From Tubulanus polymorphus (Eukaryota; Nemertea; Palaeonemertea; Tubulaniformes; Tubulanidae): a DNA stretch of 64,000 nt. Position numbers and translations under genes: made by a program. The DNA is taken from the NCBI RefSeq assembly GCF_964204645.1, contig NC_134030.1, positions 17,799,110-17,863,109 on the forward strand, given 5' to 3'. Positions within the stretch are counted from its first letter, which is position 1, and every line of letters begins with the position of its first letter. Below, in pieces: positions 22,796 to 34,420 of this stretch. The notes under the pieces are model-generated. The model saw only the letters and a list, made by a program, of their open reading frames with translations. It was not told the DNA's origin and made no database searches.

Positions 22796-23682
22796 GTCTA
22801 TGTCATGTCTATAAGGGATTTGAAGAATGTCGGGGTTCTTGCTTATCATGTTCGAATCACCAATCTTAATACTTACGTTGCAATGAACGGGTGAGTACTC
22901 TCTCTTCTAGCGAAATGTTTGCTAGAAATAAACGGTGAATATATTGAAGCAAGAATCCATGAATTATTTAAACAGGCTTCGGCTTGAACAGGAGTGAAGA
23001 GATATTAACACGTTTGTTAGATGAGAGCAAATATTTCATAATTCACATCTGTTTTACCAAACACGGAAGTGTTTCGTCGATTATTGATTGTAAATCTACT
23101 CAGCACTATATAATTTTGTACATATCGAAATTTATCGAAGAACTTTCCTTTAAGTTAAATGTACTGTCGTTTTAGTGTTATTAGTAAAAAGCTTTGGGAT
23201 AGTTGACCAAAAGTTGGCTAGAGTTAACAAGTGAATAGTTGACTTGGTGATTATTTAAAATTCATTGTTATTATGATATTTTATCCACCGGTTATCTTTT
23301 ACCAATTTTTGAGCAACTTTGAAAATGAACTAATTTTGACAACGAAAGACTGCGAATTCGTTAAGAAAAGACCATATTTTCGTCAACTAACTGAGTTCCG
23401 AAGACAGATGCAAAATGACTTTAAAAATTTGACGAATATTTTTTTCGAAAGTGTAAAGAATGTATTTTTGCGGTAATGCCGTCGATCCCTTTCCGAGTTC
23501 TCGCGGAAAGCTCCGCGGACAGGCCACGTTGAAGGACTGGGTGAATAATACGTATCCAAGAAATCTAGTCTTCTATATAATTCAATTAAAAAACATTAAC
23601 TAAACTCATTTTGGTGTAAATACACCGCAACGTCTCTACATATGCAAATGTCATTCACAGACTGATGATAGAAAAAATCTGG

Positions 23683-23830
23683 CACCTGGGATTGGTTAGA
23701 AAACAGGCTTTGTGATACGTGTAACTGTGTGGAAGATGAGCTGCACTTCATACTAACGTGTAGCAAATTCAACAACCCCATGACGAAATTTAATTTGGTA
23801 AATGTCGGTGCAAATGATATGAATGGAAAT
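23683..23830 (+). pseudogene. LINE C-terminal fragment (CCHC tail) inside duplication A
   Basis: In one frame: WDWLENRLCDTCNCVEDELH followed by FILTCSKFN. The spacing CxxC...EDE.HF...C is the cysteine cluster found after the polymerase of CR1/L2-type LINEs. The duplicate lies at about 53485-53632. Confidence 0.6.
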
Positions 23831-26196
23831 TTTGATGATGTAGGTACGTAGTCAAACGGAATTGGTAAATTTGGGAAGTACGTTCGATCGGGATATGAAT
23901 ATTATATTCAATTGATGCTTGAAGGTACGGTACTTGTCCAATGCACTGTTCCTATAAATATTTTTGAAATTCTGGTATTGTATATAAAGCATACATTGTT
24001 TTCTTTTTCTCCTGATTTGTTGTTCATGTCATTTGATTCGGGCTCGGACAAACCCTTCTTTAGTGAAAGTTCCCCTTTTCAAATGACGCCTATTTTCTAA
24101 ATTTTCAAAAAAAATTTCTCGAAAATTAGAAAGGGCACATGAAGTCGTTCCCATCAATCACAAACGTACAAAAGGATTTTTAGAGGTGATAATTTCAAAG
24201 AAAAAGACACATTCAGTCGTCTATCAATACCGAAAAAAACAAGAAAGGGTACTTTTAGTCGTTTTTATCAATCTCAAAAGTAGGTAAGTGCAAATGGCCC
24301 CCATGATCAATTCAGGATCAATTCTGAAGAATATGAAACGGAAAATAGGTAATAGATTGACAGAATAATAAAACGGAAAAAAATGTTAGTTGTTGACATC
24401 CAACAGGACAAAAAATGATATAATGTTTTGTGCGTAGAAATATGCGGATGCTGGTTGTAAAACACATTTTCCAGGTTGTCAGGCTCATAGGGTTTAATCT
24501 TGAAGCGAGAAGTATATTCAATGCACATTCGAGAATTCTTTTTTAAGCGTGAATGTTAATTGTACAATACAAAGTCTGTGGTTCTATCACTCACATTTGA
24601 TAACGTACCACAGTATAATTTACCAATGCTTCAAGCCCACTTGGGTCCCTTGTTTTGTTCTGTCTAGTCATATCAAGGATTGTATAGGTCACAGCTTGCT
24701 TTGTTTCCAAACCAATAATTCGTAAGGACATGGAAAATTTGTCGTCAAAGAAACACAGTAAATTTAAACAGTGAAAATAGTTGAAAGTAATACCCATTTG
24801 AAATGAGAAAATGTATTACAGACTATAAGAATTTTCAAGAATTACGAATACTTATCATCCGACATTTGTCAATATGTTTTAAAAACAATTTCTGTCCCGG
24901 AGCTGGTGGAATGCCATATATTATACTTTTACAACACGACGTACGTATCGTGGTATGTTTAAGCAATCAGATAGATGGGTTATCTATACACTGATAGTAT
25001 CGAGCACTGAAGCTATATTGAGTAAGATATGTAGGCAAATGAGCTATTCAGTATCGTGATGATCTGGGATTTTACCTTGAATTTTATGAGGAGTTATTGA
25101 CACTACATATTGAAATTCCTGAGTGCTAACGGGTTAAATTGTTGACCTATCTTTAACTGAAAACGCTAGTCGCTTTTGATAGCGATGATGAGTCTATTGT
25201 ATAAAATCGTGTAAATCTTAGGAGTAGGTTGATATTAGGATATTCTAATTTAATATTTTGCATCACACACGCACGTAATTTTTGACATCTCTCGTCCACT
25301 TAGTGCGTAAATTTGTAAGAGACCCACTATCGGGAAGGTAAGTTTAGTTTTTATTAACCTCTCTCCCGTCCGAAAATGTGTACATTTTGTTTACCCTTTC
25401 CGCCAAAAAACCGTACCGGGAACGCATAGTATTTGAAAGCTCCCTTACCTTGTTCGATTTAACTCACTTCTGGATATCGAATCTCCTTCATCCAGTGATA
25501 TTCTAAACACATTATGAGTAGAGTCAACTCTAAGTGTGAACTAAAACAGTCCATCTAACGAATCAATGCGTAGTGAACGAATGCAACGAGTCAAATGAGG
25601 CAAAATTGAGAAGACTTCAAATATAATTGTTTATCTTTGAGATAAGATTTTTTTCTAAAGCCAACCACGCCCAACCTGCTAGCTATTTCTATATCAACGG
25701 ACAACGACAAGCTAGTCGCAAACTGTTCGCCGAATAACAATAAGAAACCATATATATATTGATACGCAGGCTCTGTCCCTTCCCTTTGCGGTAAAGATAG
25801 CTGACGCTTTTGGGTATGGATGATCAAATATAGTCAGACATATCTAAAACTTTTTTTAACCATCAAAAATTATTGTGGATTCAACAAAAGGGAACAATAG
25901 AAAAAAAAACAAAAGCTTAACATTATTGCTAGAGATAAAAGTAGAATTTCAAATAATTTCCCTATAGATAATTAGACATAAGTTACTTGCGGTCAAAATT
26001 TGCACTATGAATACTCGGTCTCTGATTGGCTGGAATTCCTGCGATCGGAAGCAACTGTCGGCCTAATCGGGTTGGTTACCGTCGCAAGCCGGCTTTTGTC
26101 GAAATGATTTAGGAGTAACTGGCGGCCTCTCGTAGGCTGCCATTTGCCGGTAACCGGCGATATACCCAGTTTTGTCGGTAGGTCGCTTGTTTTGAA

Positions 26197-27304
26197 ATAT
26201 CGATTTCAATCATTGAATGTGAATGGATCTCAGATATTGATTCACGTATCACGAAGGAGGTTGTAATATTCAAAATACGAATGACACAATACTTTAAAAT
26301 GCATTTTGAAAATATTCTTTTATATCCGTTATTTTTTATATTTGGGACATATTGATATCGTAACCCAAACGGTATTTCTACGGATCAATTGATTCGCGAT
26401 TCCTTGATTGGTGGGAATAGATAATTCTGTTAAGAATGCCATGTCGGATGATTTTGTTTTTGAATACTTCATTTTTAAAGAACTTTCATCCAGATGTTTA
26501 GCCTCCATCATCAGAATACACCATGATTGACCACAATACTAAATTTCAAGGCCCAGTTGGTACGAAGTTTCCTATTGATATGTACCGCATATGCGCTCAT
26601 AATTTAGATGAAATATTTGCCGAAACATGTTAATTATTACATATTTACGTAGGTTTAAGTTAATCTCGTACAGTCAATTCATCACACTATCAGTAGAGGT
26701 GGCGCCTTTCTTTTCTGAACTGTTGAATCAATGAATAATTTGTTTAGAGGTTTATCTCAGCCAGTCAATGATTCATTACACTAACACTGGAGGTAAAGCT
26801 TGCAAAATAAATCCTACCACAGCTTCGATTCGAATTTTATGTGGTTTTCGTAATTACGTTGAATTCTTTTGAATTGGAATTTATTGCATCACGGTAATTT
26901 TTAATAACTCATAAGATTTACAAATGATCGATGGATTAATCATTAATATAGAACTAGTGTTTAGATTCAAGAGCACAATGTATAAAACTGCAATCAGTGT
27001 AATAATCTAAACAGTAAAGGAAATCACCGAGAAACAAAACGCTCAGATCTACGACTCGCCATAATCAGGAAAGTACCCGAATTCTCGAAAACTCCTACAG
27101 GAATAAGATTGGCAGAGTAACCAGTAACACCAGTGTTATTTTTGGATGACACGCTGCGGTTATTTGGCGGGGCGTTCAATGTCGTTGTGAAAATTATTAT
27201 GAACAAAATAACTGTGGGAAGGTTTTGAGCATTTAGTTTAAAATTTCAATGATTACGAAAAGGCATAAAATTGAGTAAAAACAAATCATAACTAAATGAA
27301 AGAT
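26197..27304. repeat. Dispersed repeat family (as at 9.4 and 57.4 kb)
   Basis: 26620-26900 (GTACAGTCAATTCATCACAC and CCTACCACAGCTTCGATTCG) matches the reverse complement of parts of 8.9-9.5 kb. The 60-residue minus-strand frame at 27024-27206 has no recognisable domain. Confidence 0.45.
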
Positions 27305-27583
27305 CAGGTCCGTCGGAACAGGGGCGGCAGGGGCGGCCAAAGCCGCCCCACTTTTTTGCTTAACAAAAATTGTTTCAAAAGCACGCTGTACCGCGTAGCA
27401 GCTCGTCGTTCTCAGCACTATGTGGTTGGCTCAAGACTTCTCATGCTTCTGTGAATGAGACCGTGAAATGGCCCCAAAACGCATCTCCGGCGATTGAATT
27501 TTCAAAATTTTTCTAGGGGAGGGCCCCCAGACCATCCTTCAGAAATAAGCCTCGCCACTGAAAAATTCCTTCCGACGGCTCTG
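27305..27583. mobile_element. MITE, CAGAGCCGTCGGAA family, copy 2 (inverted)
   Basis: Reverse-complement relative of 9091-9350 with ends CAGGTCCGTCGG and CCGACGGCTCTG. AAGAT directly repeats on both flanks (27300-27304 and 27584-27588), a 5-bp target duplication. Confidence 0.75.
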
Positions 27584-27830
27584 AAGATAAAACATCATCA
27601 GTCATTTTATTGGATGGATTTCCTTCTGTGAGGAAATTAAATTAGTGAACTATAGCCTACCATTGGCAGCTCAGTGAGAAAGTTCATGACGATGCCTTCT
27701 TTAATGATTTTTCTCATTCAACCTTTGGCAGTTAAGTCCAGAAATTACAAGATATAAATCCTAAATACATATTTCATCACGAATGCATGACAAACTATTT
27801 CGCTCTCATTAAGTCTTCCTATTCTTGCAG

Positions 27831-28064
27831 ATCACATTCGAAAAAAAATGATGAGCCTCGACGATGAAATCGCTTTAGAAAAGCTTGGTACTCATAGTAT
27901 ACCCATCAAAGAATACTTCGAAAGTCTTACAAATGAGTAAGCAATTTGAAAAATACTGATCTTAACGAACTCTGGAAATAATATGAACTAATGACATATG
28001 AATTTATTTCATTCGCAGAACGTCAAGAAAACGATCATTTGAAGATGTTGGTCATGCCGAATAA
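27831..28064 (+). CDS. Last two exons of an unidentified gene
   Basis: An exon at 27831-27936 after a polypyrimidine tract and TTCTTGCAG encodes HIRKKMMSLDDEIALEKLG...YFESL and ends at a GTAAGC donor. A final exon at 28019-28064 after TTCATTCGCAG continues in phase, encodes a basic then acidic tail (TSRKRSFEDVGHAE) and stops with TAA. AATAAA follows at 28145-28150. Splice sites, phase and polyA signal agree on a genuine 3' end. I do not recognise the protein. Upstream exons are not visible; the 22.2-26.2 kb duplication and repeats intervene. It could belong to a nuclear or coiled-coil protein, but that is a guess. Confidence 0.5.
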
Positions 28065-28409
28065 TTCATTGATCGATCAATGACAGCCGACATTTTTGTT
28101 GTGTATCAAGTTTATCATATTGACTGGGCTTGCCCCCTCTTATTAATAAAAGTTATTTTCGTATTGCAATTCATAATTCATTGCATTCAAATTCGTCTTT
28201 AAACCGCGATTGATACGGCCAAATTAACAATTGATTAAAGCATCAACGAGTTCAGCCGTATAACTTGATTTTCGTTGGCTGATTTTAGAATAGTCTCAAC
28301 GAATCGGCTTAGGTAGCTCTGTATTCACCGTCTCCAGAGTTTCACCATAGTGTGGAATGTGGACCATCCTCACTTGCCATGGTTTGATTACCGCCTGTTG
28401 AAGCTCACT

Positions 28410-28671
28410 CAATACAAACCCTGGCCAAAATTCACTGACCTATTACACCGACCACGAAATCCTGGGCGGACAGGTTCCAGGTCAGCGCCCAACAGTCTAT
28501 ATATCTAGCCAATCAGATGCGTGGTATTCATAGAGAAAACGTCATGTGCCTTAAAACATCTGATAGGCTAGATATATAGACTGGTGGGCGTTGAGCGGGA
28601 ACCTGTCCGCCCAAGAAATCGTGGGTGATGTAATAGACCAATAAAGGGTTTGTAGCCAGGGTTTGTGTTGG
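28410..28671. mobile_element. Hairpin MITE of about 260 bp just upstream of the lipoxygenase exons
   Basis: Arms of about 105 bases: left ...ACAAACCCTGGC...CACGAAATCCTGGGCGGACAGGTTCC, mirrored on the right (GGAACCTGTCCGCCC...GATGTAATAGACC...GCCAGGGTTTGTGTTGG). The loop is about 48 bases. It lies between the unknown gene's polyA signal and the first lipoxygenase exon found. Confidence 0.8.
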
Positions 28672-28778
28672 AGTATATATTGTTTTATAGTTTTTGAAAA
28701 CTGATATATGTAACATCAGGCAGCATGAAATTCATTCCTTATTAATTGATATATACATATTAATTCTTTTTACTTTAG

Positions 28779-31700
28779 GTTTCACCCATTTGCTGATGGA
28801 GGGTGCGGCTATTTGTAGTCACAGGAATATATCACCGTCACATCCTGTATTCAAACTATTGGCTCCACATTTTCTAAACATCATGGCCATCAACAGGTAA
28901 AATAACCAGTATCAGCCTACATTCAACGCCATGTTATCATCAATATAAACCGAAATCGTTAAACAAATAACAAGAGCCCAGGTCCACAGTTCTGAGTATA
29001 GATTTGATACAGAGTTAACTTAAATCATCATCGAAAATGAACGTGTTTTAACTCAGAGTTGACTTGAACTAACAACTTTTGGACATGAATCAATCAGTTT
29101 TTTATCATCATCAGGGCCGTATCAATAAGGGTCAACCTTCGAGAAATTTATGGAAAAGTGCCCTTTTTGCAAATATTATTGTTATATCCTATAGAACTGC
29201 TCTTTCTGGGACCTCGCCAAATGCAACCATGTGTAACATGAAAGGTCCGCCATTAATTTTTTGTTTCAATCTGTATTTCAATTTGTATTGAGTAATATTT
29301 TGCTTGGTTTATCTCACACAGTTTGGCGTTGGAGAGATTGGTCAGTCCTGGAGGTTGGATTGACAAAACTATGACGTCTGGAGCTAGCGGTTTATTTGAT
29401 ATCGTAGTCAAAGCGTAAGTTTATCGACTTAGAAACCAGCCTCGAATTATAGAGCTGATGACTTCGGATTTCTTGCGTCACTTCGTGAACTCTTCCTTCA
29501 AGTGTTTCCCATGCTCTTCGGAACAAGACCAGTATAAGATAGAATTAGATGCGCTAGAACGTGGTGTCAGTAGTCCTCCAGTGGTACTAGACCGAATGAT
29601 GGAGAGAGACTGGTTAAGATTCATTTAAAAGCCCCTAAACTTAATCGAAAACTTAAACTTAATCCTATACATAGCTTAGAGCCCTTCCTAGCGTAAAACT
29701 AAGTTCTTAGTTGTATAAACATATAGACTTCAAGAACGGTATGGAGCGATATTCGATCGAACTGTTCAATCAAATTCACAATTGATAATATCTTAAGGTT
29801 TTTTCTTTTTACCACTTTTTAAGTTGGAAGGATTGGAGACTCGACTTAGACGGAACGTTACCGAATGAACTGAAAAATCGCCAAGTAAGTACACCGACAC
29901 TGACTAGTCGCACACCGTCGCTTACGATCACCACGCGGTCGAAATAAGTGCATATCTGAAACCGATTGGAATACGCAGCGAGGCCCGTACCCACATCTAA
30001 TCACCTGATTGTTTTTTCTTACTAACCAGGTCAACGATGCGAAGTATCTCCCTAACTATCATTATCGTGACGATGCGCTGTTGTGCTACGACGCCATCGA
30101 ATCATACGTTACAGAAATCATCGATATTTACTACGGTACGTAAAACGATATAATGCGAAACGATGATACCAAGTACGGTACCGAGTTCTCCGGTAGATTG
30201 AGTCGAGGTGTTAAGTACCTCAAATAACTCTTATCGGCAGTTCATATTATTGAGCGATCTAGTTTTCTAACTACCAATTCCGTGTCTCAAACTGCGCATG
30301 CGCGTAGGCGCTGTGCATAAAAAATATCAGTGAGATGAAATGGTAGTTAGAAAAGCTCGTTCTCCACATTGACATAATACGCGTATTTATTTCTACAAAT
30401 ATGTAATATCACATTAGTAACTTCTGTCTTCATATCTCCCCCTATTGATTGAATTTCTATTTGTGTGTTTTCTGGAAATGCTGTGTTTTCTCTCAAAATC
30501 CCGTAATACGAGTTCGAGTGTAAAAGCAGCAAAGATTATTGATTTCCCGTTGAATTAATGATAATGATAATGATAATTATAACGATAACGATAACGATTT
30601 ATAATGATGATGATAATGATAATAGCAATAGCAATAGCAATAGCAATAGCAATAGCAATAGCAATAGCAATAGCAATAATAATAACAATAACAATAACAA
30701 TAACAATAGCAATAATAATTTTATCTCCACAATAAATAACAACTTGTCATATAGAGATATGCGAGAATATACAAATATGAAATATTTTAACATAATGTGT
30801 TTATAATTGTTTAAATTTCATCAGATTGAGACGATACGTTGAAACAAGATGAAGAGATACAGAACTGGGCGTGTGAGTTGTGTAAATCGGTGGCGGCTGG
30901 AGGCTGCGGGATTAAGGTTTGTTTGTAATTCATGTGATAATGTATACTTTACGATGGGCGACTATTTTGGCAATTGGCCAACGATACGTCGCTTCGTGCA
31001 AACAGCAATGTAATATCTAGATACATGACCGATGCACACGGTGAAAAAAAGTGCCGAAATACGAAACGGTAAAATGCGTTTATGAGTTTCGGTGATTCAG
31101 TTTGTTTAGCGTTCTAAGAAGAAAATTATTTCGAGAAAGAAAAATATTTTTCACCTTGTCACCTCCGAGGCTCTGTAGATTGACGACGATATAGAATTTT
31201 AATGCTGTTTTTGGGCAGAATTTCCGGCGTTAGATCCAAATCTCAAGAGCACTTTAAAAAACCGCTTTCCGTGTGCGCTAGGCAGCTTAACCATTTTTTT
31301 AATCGAACATATTTATTTTATTCTTCATTTACAGGGTGTGCCGGGTGATGGTCGTCTTGAAAACAAAACCGACCTGATATCGATATGCACATCGATAATA
31401 TACATGTCAAGCGTGGGCCACGCCGCGGCGAATTTTAATCAGTATGAAGATTATGCGTTTCCCCCGAACTATCCGGCTTGCCTTCACGGTAAACCACCTA
31501 ACAATAAGGTAATATATAGCAAATCTAATGGTAGTTTGTAGACGTATTGGCTTACCAACCGATAAAACTATTTATGTTCAAATATGTTGTTTGAATACTT
31601 CTAATGAAACGGTCATTTTGAGTTATAATGGCAGATTTATCTAAAATACAGCTGTTTTCTCATCTGAATGACTCCGTTGTCACGTTTCTGTATTTTCAAT

Positions 31701-32927
31701 ATTTCAAACGTCGCTTGTCCCAGTCGTTGTGCTTCTTCAGCAGAATGAAAGGCACTCTTTCTAAAATAAACATTTTCTGAAGTAGTAGATTAACCGAAAA
31801 AGATACCAGACAAAATTGTTCCTTGAGTTCAAGTCTATTCCGTGAAAATGAAAAGATTAACATTCATTTTGTTATAATGCTAAGGAGTTGTCTTTCAGGA
31901 CTCAGTTCCACAGTTGTTAGTTAAAGTTAACTCTGAGTTAGAATTAGTTCAATTTCAATGTTTTGACTCTGAATCTTGTTTTGAATTGAAATTGTTTTGA
32001 ATCAAATCTTAACTCACAACTGTGGAACTGGTTCCAGATATGAACATTTCACTTTTACTTATATTAAAATCACTCACGTTTCGTTTTCTTCGTGTAAGTT
32101 TAATTTCCCCTCTCTCTCTCCGCTAAAAATAGGACGAGTTGACCGAGCTGGATATCGTTAAGATTATACCGACCAAAGAACAAACTCTCGATACGATGGT
32201 CGTGACGAAGATTCTCAGCAACCGCGCTACGCAGGCGCTGGGGGAATTCGAAGTCACCTACGCCCACGATCCGAAAGCACTGGACGCAATCACAAGGCAA
32301 GTACTAGTTTCTGTTCGCCAAACTCTCCATTTCCATTTCATCTTAAAATTGGGGCCGCCGGTCTCCTCACATGTTCTCACGGTCTAAACCGATATAATCT
32401 ATTAGAATGACATAGACGTAAATATGCCAAATAAGGCTAAAAAATTATACCTCGATTCTTAAGAGCTGAACCGGTCGGCTGGGTCTGCCTTATTTAGCAG
32501 GGAGGGGGCAATTTTCAGAAAGTGCTCACTGCATATATTATTACTGATATAAAACTGTCCTTTTTGGGTTTCTCTCTGCCCCCATCAAAATAGATATCAT
32601 CATAAAAAATGATCGATATTTAGAAACAATCTTAAGCATGCAAATATCAAAACTAGTATGCTGATTTAGAAATTGTCTAGGTTCTGTAATTGAAATCGCT
32701 TGAAATATGTTTGACGTCCTGTATCAAGTTATTGCGTTAGTGAAATATTGCGAAATGTCAGACACGGATTTCTGCACGTATTTCAATTATATTGTGTATT
32801 CTATTTTTTCAGATTCAAGGAGAACCTTAAATCGATCAGCGCAACAATCAAAAACAAGAACTCAACTCGCGAAATGGAATACACGATTTTAGATCCAGCA
32901 GAAATTCCCAATTCTATCAGTATTTAA
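28779..32927 (+). CDS. Animal lipoxygenase, C-terminal half of catalytic domain (8 exons)
   Basis: Exons: 28779-28896, 29322-29414, 29824-29884, 30030-30135, 30831-30916, 31335-31508, 32133-32296, 32813-32927; all phases agree, giving 304 residues and a stop. Landmarks match arachidonate lipoxygenases: THLLMEG with one iron-ligand His and HPVFKLLAPHF (exon 1), INS..ALERLVSPGGW, YLPNYHYRDDALLC and EIIDIYY, SSVGHAAANFNQY with the second-helix iron ligands His and Asn, and the C-terminal ...PNSISI whose last Ile is an iron ligand. The enzyme adds O2 to polyunsaturated fatty acids. The PLAT domain and first half of the catalytic domain, including the first ligand His, are not in the 22-28.8 kb upstream. 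The seventh intron starts with GC. No stops or frameshifts: either a functional gene whose 5' exons are displaced, or a recent truncation. Confidence 0.88.
30255..30360. repeat. Short hairpin MITE in lipoxygenase intron 4
   Basis: AGTTTTCTAACTACCA at about 30261 is mirrored as TGGTAGTTAGAAAAGCT at about 30340, spaced by a GC-rich centre (CTGCGCATGCGCG). Confidence 0.6.
30556..30720. repeat. Compound microsatellite in lipoxygenase intron 4
   Basis: Successive blocks of (GATAAT), (AACGAT), (AGCAAT) about ten times and (AACAAT). It yields long Asn/Ser and Leu frames that are not genes. Confidence 0.9.
31893..32035. repeat. Hairpin MITE in lipoxygenase intron 6
   Basis: AGTTCCACAGTTGTTAGTTAA at the left is mirrored as TTAACTCACAACTGTGGAACT at the right, about 140 bp in all. 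Related sequence (GGTCCACAGTTCTGAG...AACTCAGAGTTGACTTGA) occurs at about 28980-29070 in intron 1. Confidence 0.7.
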
Positions 32928-32973
32928 TCACATCCATAACTGTTAAACAATGTTCTTTGAAAGCGCTACAATA

Positions 32974-33380
32974 GGGAAGTTTCCAGTTTCCAGGCGCCAT
33001 TTTGAGGCGGTCCCGCGGGTGCCGCATTGTTGGAAAGATTTTTTAAACTAAAACCTTTAGCGCGATTCAATGTAGTCCATCCCTCTTTTCCTTCAAAAAC
33101 TTAATTTATCTTTTCTAGGCGCCTTCCTTTAAGTGACGCACATATTTTCTAAACTGTAACTGTATCCGATTGTTGCAGCCGAGAAAAAAAAAATAAACAC
33201 CATCAGAAAATATAAATTGTCACCTTTCTATCGATACATGACTTAAATTTTTGAGGCAAAAGAGGGATGGACTACAATGAATCGCACTAAAGGTCTTTTT
33301 TAAAAAATGTGAAAATCTTTCCAACAATGCGGGAACCGTGGGACCGCCTCAAAATGGCGCCTGGAAACTGGAAACTTCCC
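32974..33380. mobile_element. 407-bp MITE with TA target site, just 3' of the lipoxygenase stop
   Basis: Ends GGGAAGTTTCCAGTTTCCAG and its complement, flanked by TA on both sides. The inverted arms extend about 130 bases (CGCCATTTTGAGGCGGTCCC, TGTAGTCCATCCCTCTTTT and mirrors). An AATAAA inside (33193) might serve the lipoxygenase transcript. Confidence 0.8.
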
Positions 33381-34208
33381 TATTCATGCTGGTGGTGGAT
33401 TAACGAGAATGTATAGTGCTAGGGGACGAAAGATCTCGCAATATTTTGATTCATAGATAGAAATATCCTCATGAATGAATATAATGCCATTGCGTAATTC
33501 GTTTAAAGTTTCAATACTTGATTTTACCGAAACTGTATCAGTTGCAAACAATTTTTTTTTAGTGTTGTTGAATAACGATTGAATTGAATTCACTTCTAGT
33601 TTCGATTCAATGCATGTCGTCAATATCGTATCACTCATTGAGTCATCGTGAATATTCGATGTCCTCGTTGATTTAAGTTAAAGAAAATAAATAGCATGTC
33701 GTTTACTGTAACCGGCTGGTTGTTGTTGTATCGGCAGGCTGGCTGGGGAACTAGCATTTACACCAGCGGTACAGGATTCCATCCATCACGAACAACAAGG
33801 CACTTAAACCTTATATGTACAATCTCTATTGCATCCCGGAATGAGAATGATTATAATAACTTTACACAGTCTTTATATACAGAATCATTAGTATAATGTG
33901 AAAACTAGGTGTCAGACAAGTTGTAGACATCAGGACTCACAAACTAACCCGTAGTGACACATGTATGAGAGACATTAATTAATTATTGATGAGCACTGAC
34001 TATAGCTAATTACTATGAAAACATATTGAATAATGTCACATGTTTATTACGATTAAGCACATATTAATACAATATTCATAAGTTATTTACATTATTAATA
34101 TTATTATTATTATTGTTAAGCATTTCCATGTAGTGAGAGATATGAAATATTATGAACCATTCGATATGAAATTGTAGATATATATGATTATTGAATATGC
34201 AACTTATA
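33381..34208. other. Intergenic, unassigned
   Basis: The 84-residue minus-strand frame at 33384-33638 has no recognisable domain. The rest is AT-rich and non-coding. Confidence 0.3.
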
Positions 34209-34420
34209 TCAGGGTGACAATACTAGTGTTCGCGCTTTTTCTTCGGTAGAAAACATCGCTTTCAGTTGATTCCGAAATCGACGCCTCGAAGTGCAATAGA
34301 TGATGAAATTACGAGAGGCTACGATCATTCTGATTAGATTTCGAACTAGGTTCAATATCGAGTACGAGGAGCTTTTACCAATCCGCGTTCCGTTCAGAGC
34401 TAGAATACAACTGGTGATTG
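34209..34420 (-). CDS. Terminal exon of a rhodopsin-like receptor (TM7 and tail)
   Basis: After a TTTTTTGAGTGCAG acceptor the frame encodes the end of an extracellular loop with an N-glycosylation site (NGT), then TM7 as LIRMIVASRNFIIYCTS, where SRNFIIY takes the place of the usual NPxxY, and a basic RRRFRNQLKAMF helix-8 segment before a short tail and stop. The pattern fits peptide receptors of the FMRFamide-receptor-like type. No earlier exons are recognisable on the minus strand to the right, where the class B receptor gene lies on the other strand, so this may be an orphaned exon. Confidence 0.5.

Larger units (their letters stand above)
22180..26196 (+). repeat. 4.0-kb segmental duplication, copy A
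   Basis: Starts TGGCGGATTTAGCC and matches 51982-55990 in the same orientation, 29.8 kb away. The first 3.1 kb show only scattered single differences; the last 0.85 kb differ more, including a 9-base length change (CGGCCTAAT present at about 26059, absent in copy B). Small reading frames here are all repeated in copy B and carry no recognisable function except a LINE tail fragment at 23683-23830. Confidence 0.9.

Noticed and set aside
30558-30806. Asn/Ser-rich and poly-Leu proteins
   Set aside because: They arise from a compound microsatellite in a lipoxygenase intron.
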